From contig SJCO01000005.1 in the NCBI GenBank assembly GCA_005217565.1, positions 372,001 to 436,000 of the forward strand: DNA of 64,000 bases, read 5' to 3'. Within the stretch, counting starts at the first letter, position 1. Every line of letters starts with the position of its first letter. Below the pieces are notes generated by a model. It had not been told where the DNA came from and did no database searches. It saw only the letters and a list, made by a program, of their open reading frames with translations. The position numbers and the translations under genes were made by a program. This stretch comes from Puteibacter caeruleilacunae. GTDB lineage: Bacteria; Bacteroidota; Bacteroidia; Bacteroidales; Prolixibacteraceae. Positions 45,263 to 52,267 of this stretch are shown here, one piece after another.

Positions 45263-45320
45263 AGCGAATCCTTGTTCCCTTTTCCATTTTCCAGTCTCCA
45301 ACTGCATCCATGCAGTACCC
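45263..45320 (+). repeat. 58-bp perfect direct repeat, copy 2
   Basis: Identical to copy 1 at 45068-45125. It is preceded by ATTCCATATCTCC and an imperfect copy of the ACGCTGAAAGGTGT element (about 45,200-45,235). Diverged relatives, inverted, follow the RT gene at 49,640-49,830. Confidence 0.85.
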
Positions 45321-45390
45321 ATCGCAACGTTACCGTTTTACCTTTCAACCGTTTACCTTTCAACCCTTTACCATTCTACCAGCTCCCATC

Positions 45391-45453
45391 TCTTTGCCCT
45401 ATGCCCTATGCTCTTTGCCCTATGCCCTATGCTCTTTGCCCCATGCACTATGC
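45391..45453 (+). repeat. Three 21-bp tandem repeats
   Basis: Each unit reads TCTTTGCCC followed by TATGCCCTATGC. The first two (45391-45411, 45412-45432) are identical and the third has two changes. They end the repeat block ahead of the second DUF6266-like gene. Confidence 0.85.
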
Positions 45454-45529
45454 CCTTTGCCCTGGTTCCCCTTTCAACCCTGTACCAACGACATTAACCG
45501 GTGCAACAGCACCACAAAATTCAAATATC

Positions 45530-46087
45530 ATGGCACATATGATGACATGTAAGCGACCTCCTTTAAAAGAGGTCAACGTCTCAGCATTAGAGGCATTCGA
45601 ATTCTCTCGTAAAGTAATGTTACCAAAAATCCTAACCGAGGAGATCATCAAACCATCGTGGGATAAGTGCGCAAAAGATGGCGACGGAGTACAAGCCTTC
45701 TTAGCACAAAACATAGGAGCATTTGGCTGGAATGGACAATTGGAGGACTTCCACAACTTAGTCCTCACCAATGGAACATTGCCACCACCTTACACCTACG
45801 ACATAGAAATGTCGGATGAGCCCGACGGTGAGAATGACGTATGTATTATGTGGTTCAACGAAGATATGAAAGAAGACGATGAAAGAATGGATGATGAGAT
45901 CTGCTTTGTAATCTTCTCCAGCGATTTGGTCTACTTACACACAGGTAATGGTAAAGGCCGAAAACGCAGGGATGAATACGTCAATGTAACCATTCCATTC
46001 GGAAGCAAAGATAAGCTCAAAGTATTTGCCTTCTTCCGCAGTAAAGATGGCTCAGATTATTCACTAGCATGGTATAAGGAGGTATAA
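45530..46087 (+). CDS. DUF6266-like protein lacking the N-terminal motif (paralog 2)
   Basis: A 185-residue protein from the ATG at 45530. It shares with its neighbours the pattern KVMLPKILTEEIIKPSWDKC, a LxNGTLPPP segment and the C-terminal LKVFAFFRSKDG. An open frame continues 198 codons upstream, through pyrimidine-rich repeats that also lack stops in other frames, so that extension is rejected. Its stop overlaps the next start (TAATG arrangement), so the two are translated together. Function unknown. Confidence 0.65.
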   Translation: MAHMMTCKRPPLKEVNVSALEAFEFSRKVMLPKILTEEIIKPSWDKCAKDGDGVQAFLAQNIGAFGWNGQLEDFHNLVLTNGTLPPPYTYDIEMSDEPDGENDVCIMWFNEDMKEDDERMDDEICFVIFSSDLVYLHTGNGKGRKRRDEYVNVTIPFGSKDKLKVFAFFRSKDGSDYSLAWYKEV

Positions 46088-46662
46088 TGATGGATTGTTT
46101 AGAAGTGCATTACCAACCATTTAAGTCAGGAAAAGAGTTTGAAAACTACGATACGAAAGAGATCGTAATATCTCAAAAAGTAAAACTTCCTGCATTATTT
46201 CACAATAAAGTTATAGCACCCATTTGGGATCTTGTAGCTGGCGAAGGCAAAGGAGCAGAACTGTTTGTAAAAGAAAATCTTGCTTTGTTTGATAAGGATA
46301 GTAAGATTACCGACTACTCCAAACTAAAACTGACTACCGGGGATCTGCATTTACCTGATCCTATTGCTTTTGATCAGGGATATATTGATGGCTTTGTCAT
46401 CTCCAGCGATTATGCTGATGAAAATTGTATCCTTATGGATAAGGAACCGGAAAGAAAACTCGACCGACTCTGTTATGTGCTTATAGTAGGCGATGAGATT
46501 TACGCTTGTCTCAGATATAAAATACCTCGACAGCATCAGGTTGCATTCCTGACTCATCCATTTGAAGAACCCGAGAATATGCATGTATTTGTGTTCTACT
46601 GCGATGAGGAAATGAAGCGTTTCTCGCCAGCACAGTATAAAAAACTGTATGAGAGTGATTAA
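46087..46662 (+). CDS. DUF6266-like protein (paralog 3)
   Basis: A 191-residue soluble protein starting MMDCLEVHYQPF. Core segments VKLPALFHNKVIAPIWDLVA, KLKLTTGDLHLPD, EPERKLDRLCYVLIVGDEIY and NMHVFVFYCDEEMKRFSPAQ recur in the next gene. The two are about half identical at residue level by eye. The start overlaps the stop of the preceding gene. No signal peptide, no known domain beyond the DUF6266 resemblance. Confidence 0.65.
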   Translation: MMDCLEVHYQPFKSGKEFENYDTKEIVISQKVKLPALFHNKVIAPIWDLVAGEGKGAELFVKENLALFDKDSKITDYSKLKLTTGDLHLPDPIAFDQGYIDGFVISSDYADENCILMDKEPERKLDRLCYVLIVGDEIYACLRYKIPRQHQVAFLTHPFEEPENMHVFVFYCDEEMKRFSPAQYKKLYESD

Positions 46663-46818
46663 GTAAAATAACACGCTTCCAAGTGCTCCACCTGCTAAAA
46701 TGAGATGTTGTAGCAACACCGCCAACGTCTACTAAGACCTGCGGCGTGTAATTGTAGCTACACCTTCTCAGTGCTTGACAGCGCCTGGGAGCGTGTCTAA
46801 TTGTAAATAGATAAAATC
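46663..46818. repeat. Cluster of extragenic imperfect palindromes
   Basis: Two or three copies of an element with ends AACACGCT and AGGTGTT are packed here: AACACGCTTCCAAGTGC near 46,671, an ACACCGCC...GCGGCGTGT unit at about 46,716-46,749, and an inverted copy at 46,754-46,790 ending GGGAGCGTGT. Relatives lie at about 45,200, 49,836-49,872 and 51,652-51,689. Confidence 0.6.
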
Positions 46819-47397
46819 ATGACAGATTTAACAACTAATGATCAGGAGTGTATTCTTAAACGAGAACTTTATCAGCGTGAAACAAGAGACGTGACTGTGC
46901 AACGGACAGTAAAGATTAATGCAATGCTTCACGATACTGTTATTGCTCCTATATGGGATTTGGTAGCTGGTGACGGCAAAGGAGCAGAAATGTTTGTGCA
47001 AGAAAATATTGCTGCTTTTGGTGAGGATGGCAACATAAAGGATTACTCAAGATTGAAGTTGACTATTGGCGATCTTTACATGCCAAGTTATATTTTGTTA
47101 GAGGAGGATCCTTGTGGTGCTGGTGGTGTTCTTTTCTTTACCGATGCTGATGAGGAGGATGAAGCCTTAAGAAAGAAGGAACCAGAGCGAAAGCTCGACC
47201 GACTCTGCTATGTGATTATTCAAGATGGTGAGATTTACGCAAGACTGTATGATGACACTAGCAGGGATGATTTGGCACATTATCTGATTCATTCGATTGA
47301 TGTTCCGAAGAATATGCATGTATTTGTGTTCTTCTGTGATAAGGAGATGAAACATTTCTCTCCATCAGAATATCAAATGCTGTTTGTTGAAGAGTAA
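46819..47397 (+). CDS. DUF6266-like protein (paralog 4)
   Basis: A 192-residue close relative of the preceding gene: VKINAMLHDTVIAPIWDLVA, EMFVQENIAAFGEDGNIKDY, EPERKLDRLCYVIIQDGEIY, NMHVFVFFCDKEMKHFSPSE. The region between (PSYILLEEDPCGAGG) is diverged, so one loop seems to change faster than the core. It is separated from the third paralog by an extragenic repeat cluster. Function unknown. Confidence 0.65.
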   Translation: MTDLTTNDQECILKRELYQRETRDVTVQRTVKINAMLHDTVIAPIWDLVAGDGKGAEMFVQENIAAFGEDGNIKDYSRLKLTIGDLYMPSYILLEEDPCGAGGVLFFTDADEEDEALRKKEPERKLDRLCYVIIQDGEIYARLYDDTSRDDLAHYLIHSIDVPKNMHVFVFFCDKEMKHFSPSEYQMLFVEE

Positions 47398-47445
47398 ATC
47401 CGTTTTACCTTTCAACCTTTTACTGTTTAACCATAACGCAACACT

Positions 47446-47486
47446 CTATAGCGCCATTGATTGAATTTGATCAGTTTGCGCTATAG
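47446..47486 (+). repeat. 9-bp inverted repeat ahead of the DNA-binding gene
   Basis: CTATAGCGC (47446-47454) and GCGCTATAG (47478-47486) pair perfectly around 23 nt. It lies in the likely leader of the next gene and could be an operator or an RNA hairpin. It argues for the ATG at 47509 over an in-frame TTG at 47461. Confidence 0.65.
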
Positions 47487-47508
47487 TGATGCGTCTAAAT
47501 ATCAATTA

Positions 47509-48507
47509 ATGTACACCGTTCCCATTGACCTCTTACTTTATAGCCTGCGCAAGCGCAAGGTTAATCAGGTACGATTATACCTCTACCTGAAGTATATGGC
47601 CAGTGGGAACATTAAACTCACCAACGAGGTTATCGACGATATCTGTAGCAAGCTACACTGGTGTAAAAAGACATTCGAAAAACACCGTCAGTGGTTGCTG
47701 CGTAAGAAGTGGATCAGTTATAATAATAAGACCAAAAGCTTACATATTAAGGGATATAAACGAATAGCCTCAAAGTGGTATTGCAATCACAATCGTGGAG
47801 TGAAGTGTTGGATAGAATATCTAATCGATTTTAGAGCCTTTTGTTGTGGTGCTGTAATCGGGTGGGGTAGTATCTACATCAAACGCAAGAAGAGAGCTTC
47901 GAGGAAAACAAAAGGGGACCTCAATAAGGATGCTCATCATGCAAATGGGATGAATGAACTGCCCAACAAGTTACTAGCTCCTATCTTGGGACTACACTAT
48001 ACAACCGTAAGTAAATACCGCAGACTTGCTGAAAAACATGGATATCTTAATGTAAAACAGAATTACAAACCTTCCGATTGGCCTAAGGAGTTTTTAGCCG
48101 AAGTTAAAGAAGCTAACCCTGATAAAGCTGATCGTTTAAAGGTGCGTGGAGGGTTTATTGTTGAGCAATTGCCCAGTACAATTATTACTGAACTTACAAT
48201 CAAGAGAAAGCGCCTGTTTAAGCCTAAAAAGGAGATTAGAAGATGGCTTACATGTAAAGAGGTTGCTGCTGCTAAAGCTGCAGGTAAGACTGTGGGTAGT
48301 GAGGCTTCTTCATGCACGACCGCTATGGCTAAAGCTGCAGGCAAGACTGCAATTGATGTGGCTGCTGAGGTTGTATGCAAGTCAATGGTGAGTGACGAGA
48401 GCAAGAGCTCTATGGCGAAAACTCCAAAGGCAGCAAAGGTGAGCAACAGTACAATCAAAATAACAAAGCATAATGAACCAGGAGGCCAAAGTCTAGTAAT
48501 CCAATAA
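47509..48507 (+). CDS. Putative DNA-binding protein with two winged-helix segments and Ala/Lys-rich tail
   Basis: A 332-residue basic protein. Residues about 35-90 (KLTNEVIDDICSKLHWCKKT then FEKHRQWLLRKKWISY) and 155-190 (KLLAPILGLHYTTVSKYRRL then AEKHGYLNV) look like winged helix-turn-helix units, as in replication initiator or phage helix-turn-helix proteins. The last 100 residues contain repeats of AKAAGKT and many Lys, Ala and Ser, resembling histone-like tails. It lies directly upstream of the RT, 113 nt apart, and both may be one transcript. It may bind the repeats nearby. An in-frame TTG at 47461 is the alternative start. Confidence 0.6.
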   Translation: MYTVPIDLLLYSLRKRKVNQVRLYLYLKYMASGNIKLTNEVIDDICSKLHWCKKTFEKHRQWLLRKKWISYNNKTKSLHIKGYKRIASKWYCNHNRGVKCWIEYLIDFRAFCCGAVIGWGSIYIKRKKRASRKTKGDLNKDAHHANGMNELPNKLLAPILGLHYTTVSKYRRLAEKHGYLNVKQNYKPSDWPKEFLAEVKEANPDKADRLKVRGGFIVEQLPSTIITELTIKRKRLFKPKKEIRRWLTCKEVAAAKAAGKTVGSEASSCTTAMAKAAGKTAIDVAAEVVCKSMVSDESKSSMAKTPKAAKVSNSTIKITKHNEPGGQSLVIQ

Positions 48508-48620
48508 TCTGAAGATCCAGTAATCCAAGAATCGGCTAAGCTTAGATTCCTGATTTGGAAAAAACTTCAACCGTGTAACTAGGGTCTCCCCTACAGAGAG
48601 CTTAACCAAGAAATAGAATT

Positions 48621-49631
48621 ATGAAATATATTACAGAATTAGTTAAAAAAGAGAGAAAGTTGATTAAAGCTAACAACCATAGAACACTATCCGGCCTGCA
48701 CAATTTTATCGATGAAGACCTACTTAATTTCTGTCTTACAGGAATAAAACAGAATACACCTGTATCAGCATTAGATCGTTCTTTAATCAACTTCAACAAG
48801 TATAAGTCTATATCCATACCCTACCTGCTTAAGGAACTGAATGAAGGTTTATACCATCCCGTAGCTGTGAAGGCGAAACAGGTAATCGTAAAGAACAAGT
48901 TAAGGGATGTGGGCAAGTTGCCGTTAGAGGATGAGTTGTTACAGAAGGCAGTGAAGGTGATACTGGAGCCTGTGTATGAGCAGGTGTTCTTCAACTTCAA
49001 TGTTGGGTATCGGAGGTGTAATTATCAGAATGATGCTCACTCGTGGTTGCATCATCAAGTGACCTATGGTGGTTACCGTTACCTGATCAAGGCAGACCTG
49101 AAAGATTACTTTAACTTGATTGATCATGAATACATGATGGAGTTCCTGAAGAAGAAGATTGCAGATAATGTTATCCTGCATTTAGTGGAAGAGTGGCTAG
49201 CTGCAGTGAGTGCTAACCACAGTAAGCCCAAAGAGCGCCCACAAGGACTTCTAACTGGTTCTCCTCTCTCTCCTATGCTAAGTAATATTTACTTGCACTA
49301 CGTGCTCGATAATTGGTTTGTAAGCAGAATTCAACCACTCCTAAACAACACTAGCTTCATGGTTCGTTATTGTGATGATTTCATCATGGGTTTCAACAAC
49401 GCCAATGATGCACGTAGGGTGTACCGTACACTCTTCAAACGTCTGGCTAAGTATTACCTATACCTGAACCAAAGAAAGAGCTTTATGGTGTGGCTAGGTG
49501 ATGAAAACGATAATCCCAACTATGGCAGCGACTTTAAACATCATACCTTCGAATTCCTGAAGCATCACTATTGGTTGGACAAGATGGAAAATGGTCATGA
49601 TGTGTTGAGATTTAAAGTGGTGGGAAGGTAG
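48621..49631 (+). CDS. Reverse transcriptase, group-II-like, without maturase or endonuclease domain
   Basis: A 336-residue RT. Motifs in order: KLRDVGKLPLEDELLQKAVK (RT2a region, about 95-115), GYRRCNYQNDAHSWLHHQV (RT2), YLIKADLKDYFNLIDHEYMM (RT3, with the first catalytic Asp), RPQGLLTGSPLSPMLSNIYL (RT4), MVRYCDDFIMGF (RT5, YCDD active site), and KRLAKYYLYLNQRKSFMVWL (RT6/7). The QG-x-PLSPMLSNIYL pattern is that of group II intron RTs, not of DGR or retron RTs. The protein ends soon after RT7, so thumb/maturase and HNH domains are missing or minimal. No intron domain V is visible downstream. A free-standing RT of unknown purpose; it could be a defence or mobile-element enzyme. Confidence 0.85.
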   Translation: MKYITELVKKERKLIKANNHRTLSGLHNFIDEDLLNFCLTGIKQNTPVSALDRSLINFNKYKSISIPYLLKELNEGLYHPVAVKAKQVIVKNKLRDVGKLPLEDELLQKAVKVILEPVYEQVFFNFNVGYRRCNYQNDAHSWLHHQVTYGGYRYLIKADLKDYFNLIDHEYMMEFLKKKIADNVILHLVEEWLAAVSANHSKPKERPQGLLTGSPLSPMLSNIYLHYVLDNWFVSRIQPLLNNTSFMVRYCDDFIMGFNNANDARRVYRTLFKRLAKYYLYLNQRKSFMVWLGDENDNPNYGSDFKHHTFEFLKHHYWLDKMENGHDVLRFKVVGR

Positions 49632-49880
49632 CTTCGCCAGGAAGACCGGAAACCGGAGAATGGAAACAGGATTCGCCTCGATGAATGGAATGGTGGTAAA
49701 ATGGTAGAAAGGAAGGTGGAAAGGTGAGAGTGCGAAGGATAGTACCCAGAGGAATAGGAAACCGGATAATCGGGAAAGTGAGAAAGCATCGCTTCGATGA
49801 GGGTAGGAGATATGGAATTGAGGCCTGAAACACATGCCAGCGTCGGTAGCAGCTGGAAGCGTGTTGAATAGAATAACGGT
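49632..49880 (-). repeat. Inverted, diverged copies of the pyrimidine-rich repeat module
   Basis: On the - strand this region reads GCTTCCAGCTGC followed by CGACGCTGGCATGTGTT, then ATTCCATATCTCC, then CGAAGCGATGCTTTC with a pyrimidine tail, then CGAGGCGAATCCTGTTTCC with a second tail. The order matches the + strand block at 45,200-45,330. So the DUF6266/RT cassette is bracketed, loosely, by inverted modules. No gene is present. Confidence 0.65.
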
Positions 49881-49938
49881 AGTGATCACGATATCCCACG
49901 TTTTGCTAACGCTTCTTTGCGATTATTATTTTATTAAA

Positions 49939-50018
49939 CGAAACAGGTTTCGTAAAAAAAATAATATAAAAACGAAACTAGTTTCAATAAAAGTGCTATA
50001 TTTGTGAAACTAGTTTCG
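49939..50018 (+). promoter_or_regulatory. Promoter with three palindromic operators
   Basis: Three near-identical 14-bp palindromes: CGAAACAGGTTTCG (49939-49952), CGAAACTAGTTTCA (49973-49986) and TGAAACTAGTTTCG (50005-50018). A TATATTTG -7 box (49997-50004) lies between the second and third. The second covers the -33 region and the third the start site, so binding would repress. The likely ligand is the MarR domain encoded two genes downstream, which would then regulate itself. Confidence 0.8.
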
Positions 50019-50023
50019 TAAAT

Positions 50024-50236
50024 ATGGACGATATAATTGGATTTTCTGCATTAGCATTGGCTTTGTTTGCATTATCGCAAAAGAACATTGCGGCCCTAAG
50101 ATGTTGGCATTTAATGTCAAGCATACTCTATGTTGTTTATGGTTATATTATAACATCATATCCTGTAATGCTTGGGGCAGCTATGTTTAGTATCATCCAT
50201 ATTTGGCATATAAAGAAGAATTTTCAAACTCAATGA
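50024..50236 (+). CDS. Small membrane protein, YgjV-like
   Basis: A 70-residue protein with two or three hydrophobic helices (IGFSALALALFALSQ, LMSSILYVVYGYIITSY, VMLGAAMFSIIHIWHI). It resembles one half of the YgjV inner-membrane family. It is the first gene behind the operator-bearing promoter, with a leader of about 15 nt, and the MarR-GNAT gene follows after 16 nt. Function unknown. Confidence 0.55.
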   Translation: MDDIIGFSALALALFALSQKNIAALRCWHLMSSILYVVYGYIITSYPVMLGAAMFSIIHIWHIKKNFQTQ

Positions 50237-50252
50237 TTAGATAGCGAGACAA

Positions 50253-51260
50253 ATGACAGCAGATAAAGACTTTATTAAAAGCTTAGGTTTAATTGGGTAT
50301 ACAGCTCGAATTAGAAGATTAAATGATAGTCTAATGGCTATGGGCAAGGTTGTTTATAAAAATTTAGGAGTAGACATTGAGCCTAATTGGCATTTGATAC
50401 TATTGCTTTTAGAAAGAGAGAATGAACTAACGGCAACGGAAATTGCTAACCATCTTTTCTTTACTCACACTGCAATAATAAAAATTGCTAAAAAGATGGT
50501 TGGTAAAGGTTATCTTAAGACTTATAAATCGAATACAGATAGTCGTAAACAAATGTATGCACTATCTTCTTTAGCAAAGAAAGAATTACCTGGAATTAAG
50601 GAGATTTTAGAGCTGATAGCCAGGGCACATGAGCAATATGTGAGTCCTGGATTTATTAAGGAATTAGATAATATTGAATCATCTCTCAAGCAAAAAAATA
50701 CCATTTATCGAGTTAATGAGTTGTTGGAGAATGAGTTTTCAATCGCTGATCAAATAAGTATAAAGCCAGTAACAATTGAAAACTATAATTTCTTAAAAAA
50801 ACTAATAACCAAAATTTATCGTGATACATATGCATATTTGTGGAGTGATAAAGGGACAAATTATTTAGACGAGACCTACTCGAGAGAAAATGTAGAATAT
50901 GAGCTATCAAACAAAGCTGCCAGGTATTATTTTGTTTGTTATGAGAATGAAACTGTTGGAATATTGAGACTTATCTTTAATCTAAATAACAAGAATCAAT
51001 CAGAAGATAACTTTATAAAGTTGCAGCGTATATACCTGGATAAGCAAGTGCAAGGCCAAGGAGTGGGGACCAAGTTGTTTAAATGGTTAGCGGAGGAATT
51101 TCCTAGATATAAGATCTGGCTTGAAGTGATGGACTCCCAGGATGAAATTATCCGATTCTATGAGAAGTTAGGTTTTGAAATAATCAATAAAACACAAATT
51201 GAATCAGAATATATTGTTCCACGCTATAAAGGAATGTTTGTAATGCAAAAAGATAAATAA
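50253..51260 (+). CDS. MarR-type regulator fused to a GNAT acetyltransferase
   Basis: A 335-residue fusion. Residues 1-145 are a MarR winged helix (LTATEIANHLFFTHTAIIKI, then GYLKTYKSNTDSRKQMYALS). Residues about 165-335 are a GNAT acetyltransferase with the acetyl-CoA loop QGQGVGTKLFKWLAEEF and the C-terminal IRFYEKLGFEI. MarR-GNAT fusions are known in several phyla; the enzyme may acetylate a small molecule that the regulator senses. It probably binds the three palindromes upstream. A cupin gene follows after 13 nt. Confidence 0.88.
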   Translation: MTADKDFIKSLGLIGYTARIRRLNDSLMAMGKVVYKNLGVDIEPNWHLILLLLERENELTATEIANHLFFTHTAIIKIAKKMVGKGYLKTYKSNTDSRKQMYALSSLAKKELPGIKEILELIARAHEQYVSPGFIKELDNIESSLKQKNTIYRVNELLENEFSIADQISIKPVTIENYNFLKKLITKIYRDTYAYLWSDKGTNYLDETYSRENVEYELSNKAARYYFVCYENETVGILRLIFNLNNKNQSEDNFIKLQRIYLDKQVQGQGVGTKLFKWLAEEFPRYKIWLEVMDSQDEIIRFYEKLGFEIINKTQIESEYIVPRYKGMFVMQKDK

Positions 51261-51273
51261 AGGAGGAAAAGTA

Positions 51274-51651
51274 ATGGATAAAAAGTATGAATACAATCAA
51301 CAAATGAATATTAAGTATGATCATCATGAGTTAGTTGATGTTCCTCAGATAATAAAAGAGTGCACTGATAAGTGGTTTAATCAATCGCTTACAAAAGTAA
51401 ATGACAGTATGGTCCGAATAGGGATCGTTGAGGGTGAATATCATTGGCATAAACACGATGATGATGATGAATTCTTTTTTGTGTTGAGCGGCAAACTAAT
51501 AATAGAATTAGAAGATAAAGTAATTGAGTTAAATCCAAATCAGGGCACGACAATCTCAAAAGGTGTAATGCACCGACCTATAGCGTCAGAGAAGACAGTA
51601 ATGCTTATGGTGGAAACAGCCTCAATTGATCCGATTGGCGTGGTTGAATAA
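51274..51651 (+). CDS. Cupin domain protein
   Basis: A 125-residue single-domain cupin. Motif 1 is EYHWHKHDDDDEFFFVLSGK, with the metal-binding His pair and Glu; motif 2 is NQGTTISKGVMHRPIA, with a further His. It may be a small-molecule dioxygenase, isomerase or sensor. It is the third gene of the MarR-GNAT operon, with 13 nt spacing and an AAGGAGG-like ribosome site before the start, unusually strong for this phylum. Confidence 0.85.
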   Translation: MDKKYEYNQQMNIKYDHHELVDVPQIIKECTDKWFNQSLTKVNDSMVRIGIVEGEYHWHKHDDDDEFFFVLSGKLIIELEDKVIELNPNQGTTISKGVMHRPIASEKTVMLMVETASIDPIGVVE

Positions 51652-51689
51652 TAACACCTTTCAGCGTCAGCAGCATCTGGGAGCGTGTT
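51652..51689. repeat. Extragenic palindrome after the cupin gene
   Basis: Begins ACACCTTTCAGCGTCAGCAG and ends GGGAGCGTGTT. The - strand reading matches the element at 49,836-49,872. It may end transcription of the operon. Confidence 0.65.
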
Positions 51690-51741
51690 AAACAATAGCC
51701 AATGCATATGGCAACTATGAACCATATGCATTGGTATTAGC

Positions 51742-51872
51742 TTAAATCCTTACTTTTAATCTATTCAGTAGAGCCTGTAGATCAGCGGTTGCTACTTTCT
51801 CGCCTTCTTTTAGTCCTTCTTTTACAATGAAACCTTGATCGGTTAATTCACCAAGCGTTACTTTCTGCTTCT
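51742..51872 (-). pseudogene. C-terminal remnant of an RND efflux periplasmic adaptor (HlyD/AcrA family)
   Basis: On the - strand about 42 codons read KVTLGELTDQGFIVKEGLKE then GEKVATADLQALLNRLKVRI and stop. This is the conserved C-terminal region of membrane-fusion proteins of RND pumps. A stop precedes it in frame, and no other pump sequence is present, so it is a relic. The rest of the gap to 51,958 holds only promoter-like AT-rich DNA. Confidence 0.7.
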
Positions 51873-51964
51873 AATTCATCTCAATTTTATGCTAGGTTCT
51901 GTTCATATTTCGACTTTTCTTTATTAAATTAGCCAATATTTGACAAGTCATTAACTGGATGCAT

Positions 51965-52267
51965 ATGTATTTTGGAAAACGAATCAAGGAACTTCGCGAG
52001 GAACGGGAATTACTTCAGAGGCAATTAGCTGCCAGTCTGGAGATTGATACTCCAATGTATAGTAAAATTGAACGTGGAGATCGAAGGGCAAAACGAGAGC
52101 ATGTTCTGAAATTGGCTGAGCTGTTAGATACGGATCCCAATGAACTGTTGATGCTTTGGTTGGCCGGTCAAGTGTATGAGATTATCAAAGATGAGGAATT
52201 GGGACTACGAGCCATTGACTATATTAAAGAAAGCAGTATTTTATCTTCAAAATCTGGAAAACTATGA
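51965..52267 (+). CDS. XRE-family transcriptional regulator of the Septu operon
   Basis: A 100-residue regulator beginning MYFGKRIKELREERELLQRQ; an ATG two codons earlier is also possible. The helix-turn-helix is LAASLEIDTPMYSKIERGDR. The C-terminal part (IIKDEELGLRAIDYIKES) is typical of XRE proteins that precede restriction or defence genes in Bacteroidota. Its stop overlaps the ATPase start by 4 nt, so the two are coupled and it probably controls expression of the module. Confidence 0.85.
   Translation: MYFGKRIKELREERELLQRQLAASLEIDTPMYSKIERGDRRAKREHVLKLAELLDTDPNELLMLWLAGQVYEIIKDEELGLRAIDYIKESSILSSKSGKL

Noticed and set aside
44936-45529. A 198-codon upstream extension of the second DUF6266-like gene, starting with a signal-like sequence
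   Set aside because: It runs through pyrimidine-rich direct and tandem repeats that are also open in other frames; homology to the paralogs begins at 45,530.
48508-48620. Retron msr-msd ahead of the RT
   Set aside because: The gap is short and has no clear msr-like stem set or the terminal inverted repeats expected; the RT motifs also differ from retron RTs.
48621-49631. Diversity-generating retroelement
   Set aside because: RT motif 4 is group-II-like, there is no Avd-like gene, and no template/variable repeat pair with A-specific changes was seen.
48621-49900. Group II intron
   Set aside because: No domain V-like hairpin or intron ends are visible, and the maturase domain is missing.
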